Shown: in pieces, positions 7,948 through 17,821 of the stretch
Layout: each line of letters opens with the position of its first letter
How positions within the stretch are numbered: position 1 is the stretch's first letter
Assembly: GCF_900890705.1 (NCBI RefSeq)
Contig: NZ_CAAHFH010000002.1
Coordinates: 1,178,001-1,242,000 of the forward strand
DNA from: Pontiella sulfatireligans
GTDB lineage: Bacteria > Verrucomicrobiota > Kiritimatiellia > Kiritimatiellales > Pontiellaceae
Reading direction: 5' to 3'
DNA length: 64,000 bases
Made by a program: the position numbers and the translations under genes
Notes under the pieces: model-generated
Told to the model about the DNA's origin: nothing
The model's input: only the letters and a program-made list of their open reading frames with translations
The model's database searches: none

Positions 7948-9972
7948 ATGGACTTTTTTGCCCGACAGGATAGCGCCCGAAAGCACACCGGCCTGCTGAT
8001 TGGCTATTTCAGCCTGGCGGTGGCGTCCACCATTCTGCTGGTTTATTTCATTCCGGTCTTTGGCTGGTACGCGTACCGCTCCTACAACGCGCCGCCGGAT
8101 ATTCGCATTCCACTTCAGTGGTGGCATCTGGAGCTGTTCTTCGAAGTGTTCGGCGGAACACTGATGGTCGTGCTGGGCGGCGCATCGTTCAAAATTGCCC
8201 AGTTGCGTCGAGGCGGCGGCAGCGGTGTGGCCGAAATGCTCGGGGGCAAGCCCATCCTGCCCGGCACCGACGATTTCTTCGAGAAGCGCCTGCGCAACGT
8301 GGTCGAAGAAATGGCGATCGCTTCCGGCGTGCCGGTTCCGCCGGTCTACGTCATGGAACGCGAAAGGGGCATCAATGCCTTTGCTGCCGGCTTCGCCCCA
8401 TCCGACTCCGTCGTCGCCGTGACCTACGGCACCATGACCGGCCTGACGCGTGACGAGCTTCAGGGCGTCATCGCCCACGAGTTCAGCCACATCCTCAACA
8501 ACGACATGCGCATCAACATTAACCTGATGGCCATGCTGCACGGCCTGCTGATCATCGGGCTGACCGGGCGCATCGTGCTCGAGTTGGTGGGGCGCGGCTC
8601 CGTCGGCCGCCGGCGGAGCAAGGATTCCGGCCAGCTCGGCCTGATTATTCTCGTGGCGGGCTTCGCCCTAATGGTGGTCGGCTATGCCGGCGTCTTTTTC
8701 TGCAAATTGATCAAGGCCTCGATCTCCCGCTCGCGGGAGCGGCTCGCCGACGCCTCGGCGGTGCAGTTCACCCGCAACGCTGCCGGACTCGCCGACGCCC
8801 TGAAAAAGATCGGTGGCCTTTCCGGCGGCTCGCGCATCGACTCGCCGCTCGCCGAACAGGCCAGCCACATGTTTTTCGGCAACGCCCTCAAGGGTTCCAT
8901 GTTCAGCACGCACCCGCCGCTGGCCGAGCGCGTCCAGTGGCTGGAGCCCACGTTCGGCGGACAGTTCGAGCGCGTAACCCAGGAAGACCTGCGCCGCCAG
9001 CTCGCCCGCTTTGAAGGCGCACCGCTCGAAGCAAAGAAGGACAAAACCGACTTTGTAGACCTCTTCACCGACCCCGGCAAAGTGGTCGTCGCCGCCGCCG
9101 TGCTCGATGCGGCCGCCACACCCGCCGCCCGGCCCAACAACCCCGAAGCGTTGATCGCTTCCATCGGCGCGCCGATGGAACACCATGCCGAAGCCGCCCA
9201 GCGGCTGATCGCCTCGATCCCCGAAAAGGTTAAGGAACATGCCCGCGACCCGTACGGTGCGCGCATGCTCATCTATTTCCTCCTGCTTGATTCCGACGAA
9301 GCCGTCCAAAGCAAGCAAATGGCCATCGTCGAAGCGCAGGCCGAGCCGGAAGTTTTCCAGGCCTTGGAAAAAGCGCTTCCAAAACTGGGAAGCATCCAGC
9401 CGGAAATGCGCCTGCCGATTGTCGACCTTTCCATCCCGGCGTTGCGCTTCCTCTCGAAAAGCCAGTACGCCGCCTTCCGCGTGGTCGTGAAAGCGCTGAT
9501 TGATGCCGATGAGCAGACCGATATTTTTGAATATGCCCTCCAGCGCGTACTCGTCCACCACCTCGACCCCGTCTTCAGCGGCAGCATTAAGCCCAAGACG
9601 GCAAACTACTACGCCATCCGCGGCCTCGAAAAAGAAACCTCCGTCGTCCTCTCCGTACTCGCCCGCAAAGGACACCCCGACGACATCGGCGCAGCCATGG
9701 CCTTCCACGCCGCCGTCGAAAAGATCGCCGACAAAAAAGCCGTCTTCCAGCTGTTGGAAGAGGAACACTGCACGTGGGAAAACCTCGATGCCGCACTGGA
9801 CAAGCTTAACGAAGGCTCCTTCAAGGTGAAGAAGTGGGTGCTAGGCGCCGCCCTCGCCTGCCTGATGTACGACCGCGAAATCACCGTCGGTGAAACCGAG
9901 CTCTTCCGCGCCATCGCCGACACCCTCGGCTGCCCCGTCCCGCCGTGGGTCGTGCCGGCGGCATTGTCGTAG
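7948..9972 (+). CDS. M48 family membrane metallopeptidase
   Basis: A 674-residue zinc protease. Two membrane helices lie at about residues 18-43 and 62-85, and a third at about 230-255. The zinc site HEFSH is at 177-181 with the third ligand expected in SRSRERLADASAV (about 260-272). This is the HtpX/Ste24-type arrangement. The last 350 residues form a long extra domain, mostly helical, rich in Ala/Glu and without a recognised motif, which is much longer than in HtpX (about 290 residues). It pairs with lemA upstream. The start has no clear Shine-Dalgarno; the ATG is the first after the repeat tract. Confidence 0.9.
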   Translation: MDFFARQDSARKHTGLLIGYFSLAVASTILLVYFIPVFGWYAYRSYNAPPDIRIPLQWWHLELFFEVFGGTLMVVLGGASFKIAQLRRGGGSGVAEMLGGKPILPGTDDFFEKRLRNVVEEMAIASGVPVPPVYVMERERGINAFAAGFAPSDSVVAVTYGTMTGLTRDELQGVIAHEFSHILNNDMRININLMAMLHGLLIIGLTGRIVLELVGRGSVGRRRSKDSGQLGLIILVAGFALMVVGYAGVFFCKLIKASISRSRERLADASAVQFTRNAAGLADALKKIGGLSGGSRIDSPLAEQASHMFFGNALKGSMFSTHPPLAERVQWLEPTFGGQFERVTQEDLRRQLARFEGAPLEAKKDKTDFVDLFTDPGKVVVAAAVLDAAATPAARPNNPEALIASIGAPMEHHAEAAQRLIASIPEKVKEHARDPYGARMLIYFLLLDSDEAVQSKQMAIVEAQAEPEVFQALEKALPKLGSIQPEMRLPIVDLSIPALRFLSKSQYAAFRVVVKALIDADEQTDIFEYALQRVLVHHLDPVFSGSIKPKTANYYAIRGLEKETSVVLSVLARKGHPDDIGAAMAFHAAVEKIADKKAVFQLLEEEHCTWENLDAALDKLNEGSFKVKKWVLGAALACLMYDREITVGETELFRAIADTLGCPVPPWVVPAALS

Positions 9973-10036
9973 ACGGAGCTTCCAGCTCCGTTGGATCCAT
10001 CGATTCGCCCAAAACGGAGCTGGAAGCTCCGCCTAC
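9969..10036. repeat. long inverted repeat, GGAGCTTCCAGCTCC family
   Basis: Two 24-base arms match in inverse orientation at 23 of 24 positions around a 20-base loop, starting inside the stop region of the M48 gene and ending just before the converging gene. Each arm is also partly palindromic. A related arm recurs at about 53539-53560, so this is a dispersed repeat that may double as a transcription terminator for the convergent pair. Confidence 0.85.
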
Positions 10037-10040
10037 ACGC

Positions 10041-10559
10041 TCAAAACCTGCGGCTATCGTAGGCCCAGTGGAGGAGGGCCTGGCGCTGGCGCGGGCGGCA
10101 ACTCAAATCCCCGCGGGCGCAGTTTTTTACGACCTGCGCAATGTGACGGGTCATGGCGCGCCAGCGCTTGATCTGCCGCTCGTCGTCGGGATGGCGGCGA
10201 CCCATGTAGTAGCGGCAATACCACTGGAACCAGCCGCGCGGATCGTCGGGATGGATCCAGTCTTTCTCTTCCCAATAGGAAAGCGGTTTGGAGGCGTTGA
10301 TCCCGAAAAAGTTAAGCTTGGGGTCATGCCGTTCGGAGCAAAGCTTGGCGTTCTTAAACCAAGCCGCCGGGAACTCATCGCGGCAGTCGGTCATGTACTT
10401 CCCGCCGAAGACGCCCATTTCGAGCATCTGCTTCGGCGTCAGCTCCGGATCAAAATCCGGATGAAAATTGCGCCCGACCGGTTTCGTCAGCAGGTAAACA
10501 TACCCCTGCTGCATCCGGTCGTTGACGATGATTTCTTTCGGCTTCACGGCATGGAACAT
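10041..10559 (-). CDS. conserved protein of unknown function (aromatic, Cys/His-rich)
   Basis: A 172-residue protein from the chosen ATG at 10559; a GTG 36 bases further upstream is possible, and neither has a good ribosome site. It contains strongly patterned motifs, GVFGGKYMTDC, EFPAAWF, DPRGWFQWYCRYYMGRR and RQIKRWRAMTRH, ending NCARGDLSCRPRQRQALLHWAYDSRRF. I believe homologues with the same DPRGWFQWYCRYY signature are widespread, but no function is known to me. The dense Trp/Tyr/Arg pattern suggests an enzyme or nucleic-acid-binding protein. No signal peptide. It converges with the M48 gene across the inverted repeat. Confidence 0.75.
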   Translation of the reverse strand: MFHAVKPKEIIVNDRMQQGYVYLLTKPVGRNFHPDFDPELTPKQMLEMGVFGGKYMTDCRDEFPAAWFKNAKLCSERHDPKLNFFGINASKPLSYWEEKDWIHPDDPRGWFQWYCRYYMGRRHPDDERQIKRWRAMTRHIAQVVKNCARGDLSCRPRQRQALLHWAYDSRRF

Positions 10560-10648
10560 AAAACAAAAGGCTCGAAAAAACACTTGTATTCGCACAGCCA
10601 GTTCTACTGGTGATTCCTAAAACTTTTCGTGCTTCCCCCCGCCCCCTG

Positions 10649-11725
10649 CTAGATAAGAAAAAATCGCCGAACAATGAAGAAACCGGCGCCAAAAACCCCC
10701 ATGAATGCGAACGTGGCAGGTTCGGGAATCACCTCGGCCTGCGTTGCGGCCCATCCCACCGTGGCCTTGGTCATTTCGGTGGCATAGTCGAGATCGACAT
10801 ACGGCGTTGTTCCATCTTCCAGGGTTTGGAAGCTGCCGTCTGCGGCAATCACATAGTCGTTTGTTGTGTGGTAGTAGGGATTCTCCGGCCAGTTGCCATC
10901 GTTGAGTTCCTCGACCAAAAGACCGGATGTAATCCCCGCCTCGTTGAACGCATGATGATCGGACCACTTCGACGTTTTCGTAAGATCCAATTCGAGCGTG
11001 GTGTAATCCGTAATCGCCACGGCAAACTGATTCTGCCATTCGAGCCCAGTGTCGTCTTCAATGCAAAGGGTGGCCGTGTTGTTTCCTTCATGGTTGTAGC
11101 CGACCATATCGAACGACGTCATGGAAACGATTGCGGCCTGTTCCTCATCGGAAAGACTCTGCATATACTGCCAGGATCCCGTATCGGTGTCCCAACCGGA
11201 TTCCTCGCGGCCGAATACGACAAAGCGGATCGTCTTTTCGTACTCGTATTGGCTCAGTACCCGCACCGCTTCGAGCAGGCCCGCCACCCCCGTGCCGTTG
11301 TCGGCCCCGCCCGGCGCGGACGAACCTCCCGAATGGTTCTGCGTCGAGTCGATGTGGGCTCCGATCAAAATCACCCCGCTCGACGGCTCGCTTCCAACGA
11401 GATCACCGACATAGTTCACCCCGCCGGAGAAGGTCTGGGCATAGACGTTGCCGCTGCCTAGATAGGACGACATGGTGGAGCTGGCAAAACTCTGGGCCTC
11501 CAGCAGATCCGCACTGCCAAGCCGGCGGTCGTCGCCCTCCTGCACCTTAAGCGGATTCGGGGTTGACGCATTACCGATCAGGAACTCCTGGTAGCTGTCG
11601 AGGGTGGCGGTCGAAGCATTGTTTCGCGCCACGCAGCCGACGATATCGCCCACTTCGAGGGCGGCTGCATCCATTGCCAGCACAAAGGCAATGCCCGCTA
11701 GAACATACGTTAACTTCATTTTCAT
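10649..11725 (-). CDS. secreted M28-type zinc aminopeptidase with PEP-CTERM tail
   Basis: A 358-residue exported peptidase: signal peptide at 1-22, then an M28 catalytic domain with GAHIDST, PGGADNGTGV, FGREESG and YHTTND, which carry the expected metal ligands and catalytic Glu. The C-terminus is a PEP-CTERM sorting signal: VIPEP followed by a hydrophobic helix and an Arg-Arg cluster (last 26 residues). Such signals are processed by an exosortase, so the enzyme is probably retained at the surface or in an extracellular matrix. It is followed in the same direction, 12 bases away, by no gene; upstream lies a second PEP-CTERM gene, so the two may be co-transcribed. Confidence 0.9.
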   Translation of the reverse strand: MKMKLTYVLAGIAFVLAMDAAALEVGDIVGCVARNNASTATLDSYQEFLIGNASTPNPLKVQEGDDRRLGSADLLEAQSFASSTMSSYLGSGNVYAQTFSGGVNYVGDLVGSEPSSGVILIGAHIDSTQNHSGGSSAPGGADNGTGVAGLLEAVRVLSQYEYEKTIRFVVFGREESGWDTDTGSWQYMQSLSDEEQAAIVSMTSFDMVGYNHEGNNTATLCIEDDTGLEWQNQFAVAITDYTTLELDLTKTSKWSDHHAFNEAGITSGLLVEELNDGNWPENPYYHTTNDYVIAADGSFQTLEDGTTPYVDLDYATEMTKATVGWAATQAEVIPEPATFAFMGVFGAGFFIVRRFFLI

Positions 11726-11737
11726 GCCGCGATCGCC

Positions 11738-12454
11738 CTAAACCAGGAAGATCCTGCGGACAAACAATGAAGCCGCGGCAGCAAAGCCGATCAATCCCAG
11801 CGCCTTCGGCTCGGGAATTACGCCATGAAGAATGACATTTGAGCCCGTGCCGCTCATGACATCGCCACTATAATCTCCATTCACCATGTTTACGAGGCCG
11901 GAAAAATCCGACGAGAGTCCCGGATAGTATCCATAGAGGCGGAACTCGACGCTTTCACTGCCGGACAAAATCAGGGACGAGTCGAATGCCGAGTCAAAAT
12001 AGGCCTGCTCGTTTATTGCATATTCCGCCGTACTGTAGGTTACGAGATCGGAAGCAAATCCATCCTGGCTAGTGCGCAGCACCCAGTTCGAGGCTCCGAT
12101 CCCGAGGTAGTTACCATGGGTAAGCGACAGGGAGATCCCAGAGATCGAAGCGGTGGCGCCCGCATCGGCGCTTACGCTGAACGAATAGTATTTATTGGCA
12201 TCGTAGTTGCCGGTGCTCCACATACTCGCAGCAAATGAGCCGGGATAGCCCCCTAATATGGCAGAAATCGGAGTCACTCCGGTTGCGGTCAACGGCGTCG
12301 CGGACAGTCCCTGTGCAATACCCACAGCGGTCACTTCAGAATCATTCGGCCCGTTGACACTGGCAATATCCCATTCCGCAAGCACGTCGGCCTTAGCCGT
12401 CAAAGCCGCCGACAACATCAGTAGTAAAATTACTTTCGACATATTCTTCTTCAT
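11738..12454 (-). CDS. PEP-CTERM exported protein
   Basis: A 238-residue protein with a signal peptide (MKKNMSKVILLLMLSAALTA) and a mature domain rich in Ser, Gly, Asn and aromatic residues, likely a beta-sandwich, ending in VIPEPKALGLIGF, a hydrophobic helix and VRRIF, a PEP-CTERM signal. The start at 12454 has AAAGGA nine bases upstream; the frame is open for 17 more codons. No enzymatic motif is seen. It is 12 bases upstream of the M28 peptidase, which carries the same sorting signal, so both are probably exported and anchored together. Confidence 0.85.
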   Translation of the reverse strand: MKKNMSKVILLLMLSAALTAKADVLAEWDIASVNGPNDSEVTAVGIAQGLSATPLTATGVTPISAILGGYPGSFAASMWSTGNYDANKYYSFSVSADAGATASISGISLSLTHGNYLGIGASNWVLRTSQDGFASDLVTYSTAEYAINEQAYFDSAFDSSLILSGSESVEFRLYGYYPGLSSDFSGLVNMVNGDYSGDVMSGTGSNVILHGVIPEPKALGLIGFAAAASLFVRRIFLV

Positions 12455-12746
12455 TATTATTCCTTTCATTACTTTATATTTTTGTGTTCGCCTAAACCTG
12501 CCCACAGAGAATCAACTGGTTGGAACCCTGCGCCCATCCATTGGACAGGTAAACCGTTTGGATTTAGCCCTGCAAAATAGCATATTACGTACCATATTAT
12601 ACGTGTATTTTTATATTTTTTACCGGATACCAGTGAAGGTACCAGTGAATCTGTTTTTATTGTCCCAACAGCCCAAGCCACCCAACGCCGGCGGACAGGC
12701 ATCCCCCGAAAGAAACTGCATGAGAGGAATACCCGTAAAAATGCGA

Positions 12747-12776
12747 AACGCCGGGTCGGTGTCCCGACCCGGCGTT
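12747..12776 (-). terminator. terminator after gltA
   Basis: A perfect 13-base stem, AACGCCGGGTCGG with its complement, around TGTC; on the minus strand it is followed by TTTCGCATTTTT. It lies 24 bases past the gltA stop. The rest of the interval 12455-12746 shows no gene and is moderately AT-rich; it should contain the promoter of the PEP-CTERM pair. Confidence 0.85.
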
Positions 12777-12799
12777 CCCGGCAACATTGAGAGGATCGA

Positions 12800-14086
12800 C
12801 TAACGTTGCTGCATCGGAACGTAGGAGCGGAGCGGTTCGCCGGTGTAGATCTGGCGCGGGCGGCTGATGCGCAGGCTCTGCTCGTGCATTTCGCGCCAGT
12901 TGGCGATCCAGCCGGGCATGCGACCGATGGCAAAGAGCACGGTGAACATGTTCACCGGAATGCCGATCGCGCGCAGCAGGATGCCGCTGTAGAAGTCGAC
13001 GTTCGGGTAGAGGTTGCGTTCGATGAAATAGTCCTCGGAACGAGCCATCTCTTCCAATTCATACGCAATGTCGAGCAGCGGGTCGGAAACGTTCATCGCT
13101 TTCAGCACGTTGTCGACCTGGCCCTTCAGGATCTTGGCGCGCGGATCGAAACTCTTGTAGACGCGGTGGCCGAAGCCCATCAGTTTTTCGGGTGAGTTTT
13201 TGTCCTTCGCCTTTTCCACGAAATCGCGTGGCTTGATGCCGTCTTCATGGATGTGGGTCAGCATCTTGATGACCTCGCAGTTGGCGCCGCCATGCAACGG
13301 CCCCCAGAGGGCGCCGACGCCTGCGGATACCGCACTGAACAGGCTGGCATGTGAACTACCCACCATGCGAACGGTAGAAGTGGAACAGTTTTGCTCGTGG
13401 TCAGCATGCAGGATAAAGAACAAATCCAGCGCCTTTTCCACTTCCGGAAGCGGCTCATAAAGGTTGAACTGCTGGGAAAACATCAGGTGCAGAAAGTTGC
13501 CGCTATAGCTTAGATCCGGACGGGGTGCCATAAACGGCTTGCCGATCGAAGTCCGGTACGCCCAGGCCGCAATAGCGCGAACCTTGGAAATAATCTTCGC
13601 GGCCGGCAGCGTGAACGCTTCGCCTTCCGTTGCCGTGGTCAGCAGGTCGGTGTTGTAGCAGGCCAGCGTATTCAGCATGGCTGAGAGCACGGCCATGGGC
13701 GGCGCGTTGTCGGGAAAGCCTTCAAAGTGGGATTTCATTCCATAATGCAGATAGGATTCATCGCCGATTTCCTGCTCGAATTTGACGAGCTCGGATGCGT
13801 TCGGAAGGTGGCCATAGAGCACCAGGAAGGCGGTTTCCATAAAGGTCGACTTTTCAGCCAGCTCTTCAATCGCATAACCCCGATGGCGCAAAATGCCCTT
13901 TTCGCCGTCGATGAAGGTGATGTCCGAGGTGCATGAACCCGTATTGCCGTAGCCGGGATCGAGCGTGATCATGCCAGTCTTCGCGCGAAGCGATGTGATA
14001 TCGAGTCCAACCTCGTTTTCAGTTCCGACAATCACATCCAGTTCCAGCTTCTGCCCTTCATATTCAATGGTTGCTTTGTTGCTCAT
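12800..14086 (-). CDS. gltA: citrate synthase
   Basis: A 428-residue enzyme that condenses acetyl-CoA and oxaloacetate. The family's catalytic blocks are present: HADHEQNCSTSTVRM, the GPLHGGANCEV loop with the catalytic His, GFGHRVYKSFDPRAK, and the Asp block YPNVDFYSGI. The length and the N-terminal beta domain (YEGQKLELDVIVGTENEVG) are those of the Gram-negative, hexameric type. It is the last gene of the minus-strand TCA block, 16 bases after sucD. Confidence 0.97.
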   Translation of the reverse strand: MSNKATIEYEGQKLELDVIVGTENEVGLDITSLRAKTGMITLDPGYGNTGSCTSDITFIDGEKGILRHRGYAIEELAEKSTFMETAFLVLYGHLPNASELVKFEQEIGDESYLHYGMKSHFEGFPDNAPPMAVLSAMLNTLACYNTDLLTTATEGEAFTLPAAKIISKVRAIAAWAYRTSIGKPFMAPRPDLSYSGNFLHLMFSQQFNLYEPLPEVEKALDLFFILHADHEQNCSTSTVRMVGSSHASLFSAVSAGVGALWGPLHGGANCEVIKMLTHIHEDGIKPRDFVEKAKDKNSPEKLMGFGHRVYKSFDPRAKILKGQVDNVLKAMNVSDPLLDIAYELEEMARSEDYFIERNLYPNVDFYSGILLRAIGIPVNMFTVLFAIGRMPGWIANWREMHEQSLRISRPRQIYTGEPLRSYVPMQQR

Positions 14087-14102
14087 AGTGATTCCTCCAT
14101 GT

Positions 14103-14981
<879 letters not shown>

Positions 14982-14998
14982 AATCCTATCCTGTATTT

Positions 14999-15072
14999 TT
15001 TAAACACGAAGACACGAAGTTCACTAAGTCAATCCGTGCCGAGCTTCGTGCTCTTGGTACCTTTGTGTTTAA
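14999..15072. repeat. inverted repeat in the sucC-sucD spacer
   Basis: Arms TTAAACACGAAGACACGAAG and its approximate complement ending CTTTGTGTTTAA enclose about 25 bases. The motif AACACGAAG resembles the arms of the inverted repeat at 23852-23934. It lies between two subunit genes of one enzyme and ends four bases inside the sucC 3' end. It may adjust the SucC:SucD ratio by RNA structure, or be an inserted repeat element. Confidence 0.7.
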
Positions 15073-16247
15073 TTCCCTGCAGCGGCTTCCACAACTTTGA
15101 TTGCGGCGTCCTCGAAGGAGTCCGCAGAAATGAGATCCACATCCGAGTTGGCCAGCAGCTCCTTCGCGATCTCCGCGTTGGTGCCGGCAAGCCGGACAAC
15201 CACGGGCACGTTCAGATCGAGCACCTTGACCGCTTCAATGATGCCGTTGGCAATGCGGTCGCAGCGGACGATCCCGCCGAAAATATTGATCAGCACGGCC
15301 TTCACGTTCGGGTCGGAAAGAATGATGCGGAAGCCATTCTTCACCGTTTCGACGTTCGCGCCGCCGCCGACGTCGAGAAAGTTGGCCGGCGAGCCGCCGA
15401 CCTGCTTGATAATGTCCATCGTCGCCATGGCAAGTCCGGCGCCGTTGACCATGCAGCCGACGCTGCCGTCGAGCTTGATATAGTTGAGGTCGAACTTGCC
15501 GGCCTCCACCTCGGACGGATCCTCTTCATCGAGGTCTCGCATTTCAGCCACATCCTTGTGGAGATAGAGCGCGTTGTCATCGAAGTTGATTTTTGCGTCG
15601 AGCGCAACCAGGTCGCCCTGCTCGGTAACGATCAGCGGATTAATTTCGACAATGGAGCAGTCGAGTTCGCGGTAAAGCTTGTAGAGCTTCTGGAACATGC
15701 CGACCGCCTGCTTGGCGGCCGCGCCTTCCAGCCCGAGCGCCAGCGCCAGGTTGCGCGCCTGGAAGCTGCGCAGTCCAAAGCCCGGAACAATTGCTTCCTT
15801 AACAATTTTTTCCGGCGAGGTTTTGGCCACCTCTTCAATCTCCATGCCGCCCTCGGACGACACCATGAAGGTATCCATGCCCTTGGCGCGATCGAGGGTG
15901 ATCGCCGCATAAAACTCCTGCTTAATGTCGAGCGCTTCCGCCACCATCACTTTTTTGACCAGCCGCCCTTCGGCGCCGGTCTGGTGCGTGATGAGCGTCA
16001 TGCCCAGAATGTTTTGAATGTTTTCAAGCGCTTTCTCGCGGCTGGTCGAAAACTTGACGCCGCCGCCCTTGCCGCGCCCGCCCGCATGAATCTGTGCTTT
16101 GATGACATACTGCTCAGCGCCGAGCTCGGCATTGACCTGATCTACGGCCGCTTCGGCCTGCGCCGCATCTTCAATGGTTACGCCATCCTGAATCGGGATG
16201 CCATAGCCCTTCAAAAGCTCTTTGGCTTGGTATTCATGTATTTTCAT
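15069..16247 (-). CDS. sucC: succinyl-CoA synthetase, beta subunit
   Basis: A 392-residue ADP/GDP-forming subunit. An N-terminal ATP-grasp domain (MKIHEYQAKELLKGYG; HAGGRGKGGGVK) is followed by a C-terminal ligase domain (GLAMATMDIIKQVGG, then NIFGGIVRCD). The ATG overlaps the korB stop by four bases (ATGA), so translation of the 2-oxoglutarate oxidoreductase and the succinyl-CoA ligase that consumes its product is coupled. Confidence 0.97.
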   Translation of the reverse strand: MKIHEYQAKELLKGYGIPIQDGVTIEDAAQAEAAVDQVNAELGAEQYVIKAQIHAGGRGKGGGVKFSTSREKALENIQNILGMTLITHQTGAEGRLVKKVMVAEALDIKQEFYAAITLDRAKGMDTFMVSSEGGMEIEEVAKTSPEKIVKEAIVPGFGLRSFQARNLALALGLEGAAAKQAVGMFQKLYKLYRELDCSIVEINPLIVTEQGDLVALDAKINFDDNALYLHKDVAEMRDLDEEDPSEVEAGKFDLNYIKLDGSVGCMVNGAGLAMATMDIIKQVGGSPANFLDVGGGANVETVKNGFRIILSDPNVKAVLINIFGGIVRCDRIANGIIEAVKVLDLNVPVVVRLAGTNAEIAKELLANSDVDLISADSFEDAAIKVVEAAAGN

Positions 16248-17809
16248 TTGTCTTCTGATTCCTTTTTTTCAACCTGTTCCACGGTGTCGTGAATAAAGCG
16301 CAGGATCTGGCGGATGGTCACCAGCCCGAAGCCGCCATCCTTCAGCCGGATCGGCACATGCCGATGCCCGCTGATGGAGAGAATGTTGATCACATCGCCG
16401 ATGGAGTTCGACTCGTCCATGATTTCGTAGACGGGCCGCATGATCGACGAGATCGGCATGCGGTCGCGGTCGACCGAGGTGAGCACCACGTTTTGAATGA
16501 TGTCGCGCTCAGAAAGGATGCCATAGAGCCGCTTCGCATCGCCCACGAGAATGCATTCGATTTTGGCGGCCTTGAAGAGGGCGATGGCCGAGGCGATGCT
16601 GTCGCGCGGCGAGAGCATTTTCGAACGCTTGTAGTCGTAGTCGTAGAAAATCTTGCCGATCGTGTTTTTCAAGCTGGCGGTGAGCGGATCGGTGGATTTA
16701 AGCAGGGCGTGGATCCGCTCGTCCATCACCTTCGACTCGTCGTTGGCGAGCGAGCTGATGCCGGTGGAACGCTTGATGGTCTTGCCCTTGTTCGAGACCG
16801 TCCAATATTCGGAACCGCGCAACAGCCCCTGCAAATTGCGGCGGCCTTTCAACGCGGTGACTTCCTTGATCTGCTTTACGAGCTCTACTTCGTAGACCGG
16901 TTTTTCCATGGCGTGGAAAATGCCGACGGGCAGCGGATAGTCCGGATAGTCCATTTTCGTGAGCATGGCGGCATAGACCGGATCCTCGCGGTGCCTGTCG
17001 TGCACGACCAGATCCTTCTTCTTGATGCCCTGCTCGCCAATCGTGACGACCACCGGTTTCGTGCCCTTGAGGATGATGCCCTTGTTGCGCTTTTCGCCGA
17101 AGATGAGCGGCTTGCCCTGTTCGAGGTAGAGCAAGCGGTCTTCGCGGCAGGAGCGGTCGGAAACTTCCGTCCAAGCGTTCTTGTTGAAAATCACGCAGCT
17201 TTGCAAAATTTCGACAAAGGCGGTGCCCTTGTGTTCCGCGCCGGCCACGAGCACTTCGGTGATGTGCTTCGGGTCGGTGTCCACCGCCCGGCCCACGAAG
17301 GTGGCCTCGGAGGCCAGTGCAATGCGCAGCGGATCGAGCGGCTCCTCGAGCACGCCATACGGACTGGTCTTGGTGATCTGCCCCTTCCGGGAGGTCGGGC
17401 TATACTGCCCCTTCGTCAGCCCGTAGATCCGGTTGTTGAGCAGGATAATGTTCATGTCGAGGTTGCGGCGCAGCGCATGGACCAAATGGTTGCCGCCGAT
17501 GCTCAAGCCGTCGCCATCGCCGGTGACCACCCAAACCGACAGCTCCGGGTTGGCCACCTTCACGCCGGTGGCAATGGTGGGCGCGCGGCCGTGGATGGAG
17601 TGGAAGCCGTAGGTGTCGAGGTAGTACGGAAAACGGCTCGAACAACCGATGCCGCTGACGAACACAAACTTTTCCTTTGGCAGGCCGAGCTGCGGCAGCA
17701 CGTTCTGCACGGAGTTGAGCACGGCATAGTCGCCGCACCCGGGACACCAGCGCACCTCGGAGGAGGAGACAAAATCCTGACGGGTCAAATATTCCTTCAA
17801 GCCTTCCAC
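16244..17809 (-). CDS. korB: 2-oxoacid:ferredoxin oxidoreductase beta subunit fused to a CBS pair
   Basis: A 521-residue protein. Residues 1-300 are the thiamine-diphosphate beta subunit, with WCPGCGDYAVL (21-31), GIGCSSRF (54-61) and TGDGDGLSIGGNH (96-108). Usual KorB proteins end near residue 280-340; here a linker and two CBS motifs follow (about 385-510, starting MLSPRDSIASAIALF and MRPVYEIMDESNSIGD). CBS pairs usually bind adenine nucleotides, so the fusion suggests energy-charge control of the enzyme. With KorA it converts 2-oxoglutarate to succinyl-CoA, reducing ferredoxin. It lies 12 bases after korA and overlaps sucC. The 2-oxoglutarate specificity is inferred from the sucCD/gltA context. 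Confidence 0.92.
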   Translation of the reverse strand: MEGLKEYLTRQDFVSSSEVRWCPGCGDYAVLNSVQNVLPQLGLPKEKFVFVSGIGCSSRFPYYLDTYGFHSIHGRAPTIATGVKVANPELSVWVVTGDGDGLSIGGNHLVHALRRNLDMNIILLNNRIYGLTKGQYSPTSRKGQITKTSPYGVLEEPLDPLRIALASEATFVGRAVDTDPKHITEVLVAGAEHKGTAFVEILQSCVIFNKNAWTEVSDRSCREDRLLYLEQGKPLIFGEKRNKGIILKGTKPVVVTIGEQGIKKKDLVVHDRHREDPVYAAMLTKMDYPDYPLPVGIFHAMEKPVYEVELVKQIKEVTALKGRRNLQGLLRGSEYWTVSNKGKTIKRSTGISSLANDESKVMDERIHALLKSTDPLTASLKNTIGKIFYDYDYKRSKMLSPRDSIASAIALFKAAKIECILVGDAKRLYGILSERDIIQNVVLTSVDRDRMPISSIMRPVYEIMDESNSIGDVINILSISGHRHVPIRLKDGGFGLVTIRQILRFIHDTVEQVEKKESEDK

Positions 17810-17821
17810 GGGTCTCTCCCT

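Noticed and set aside
7092..7988. Long minus-strand open frame rich in Phe/Gln/Val/Ser across the heptamer tract
   Set aside because: It is created by the 7-base repeat period; lemA on the plus strand overlaps it and has clear homology.
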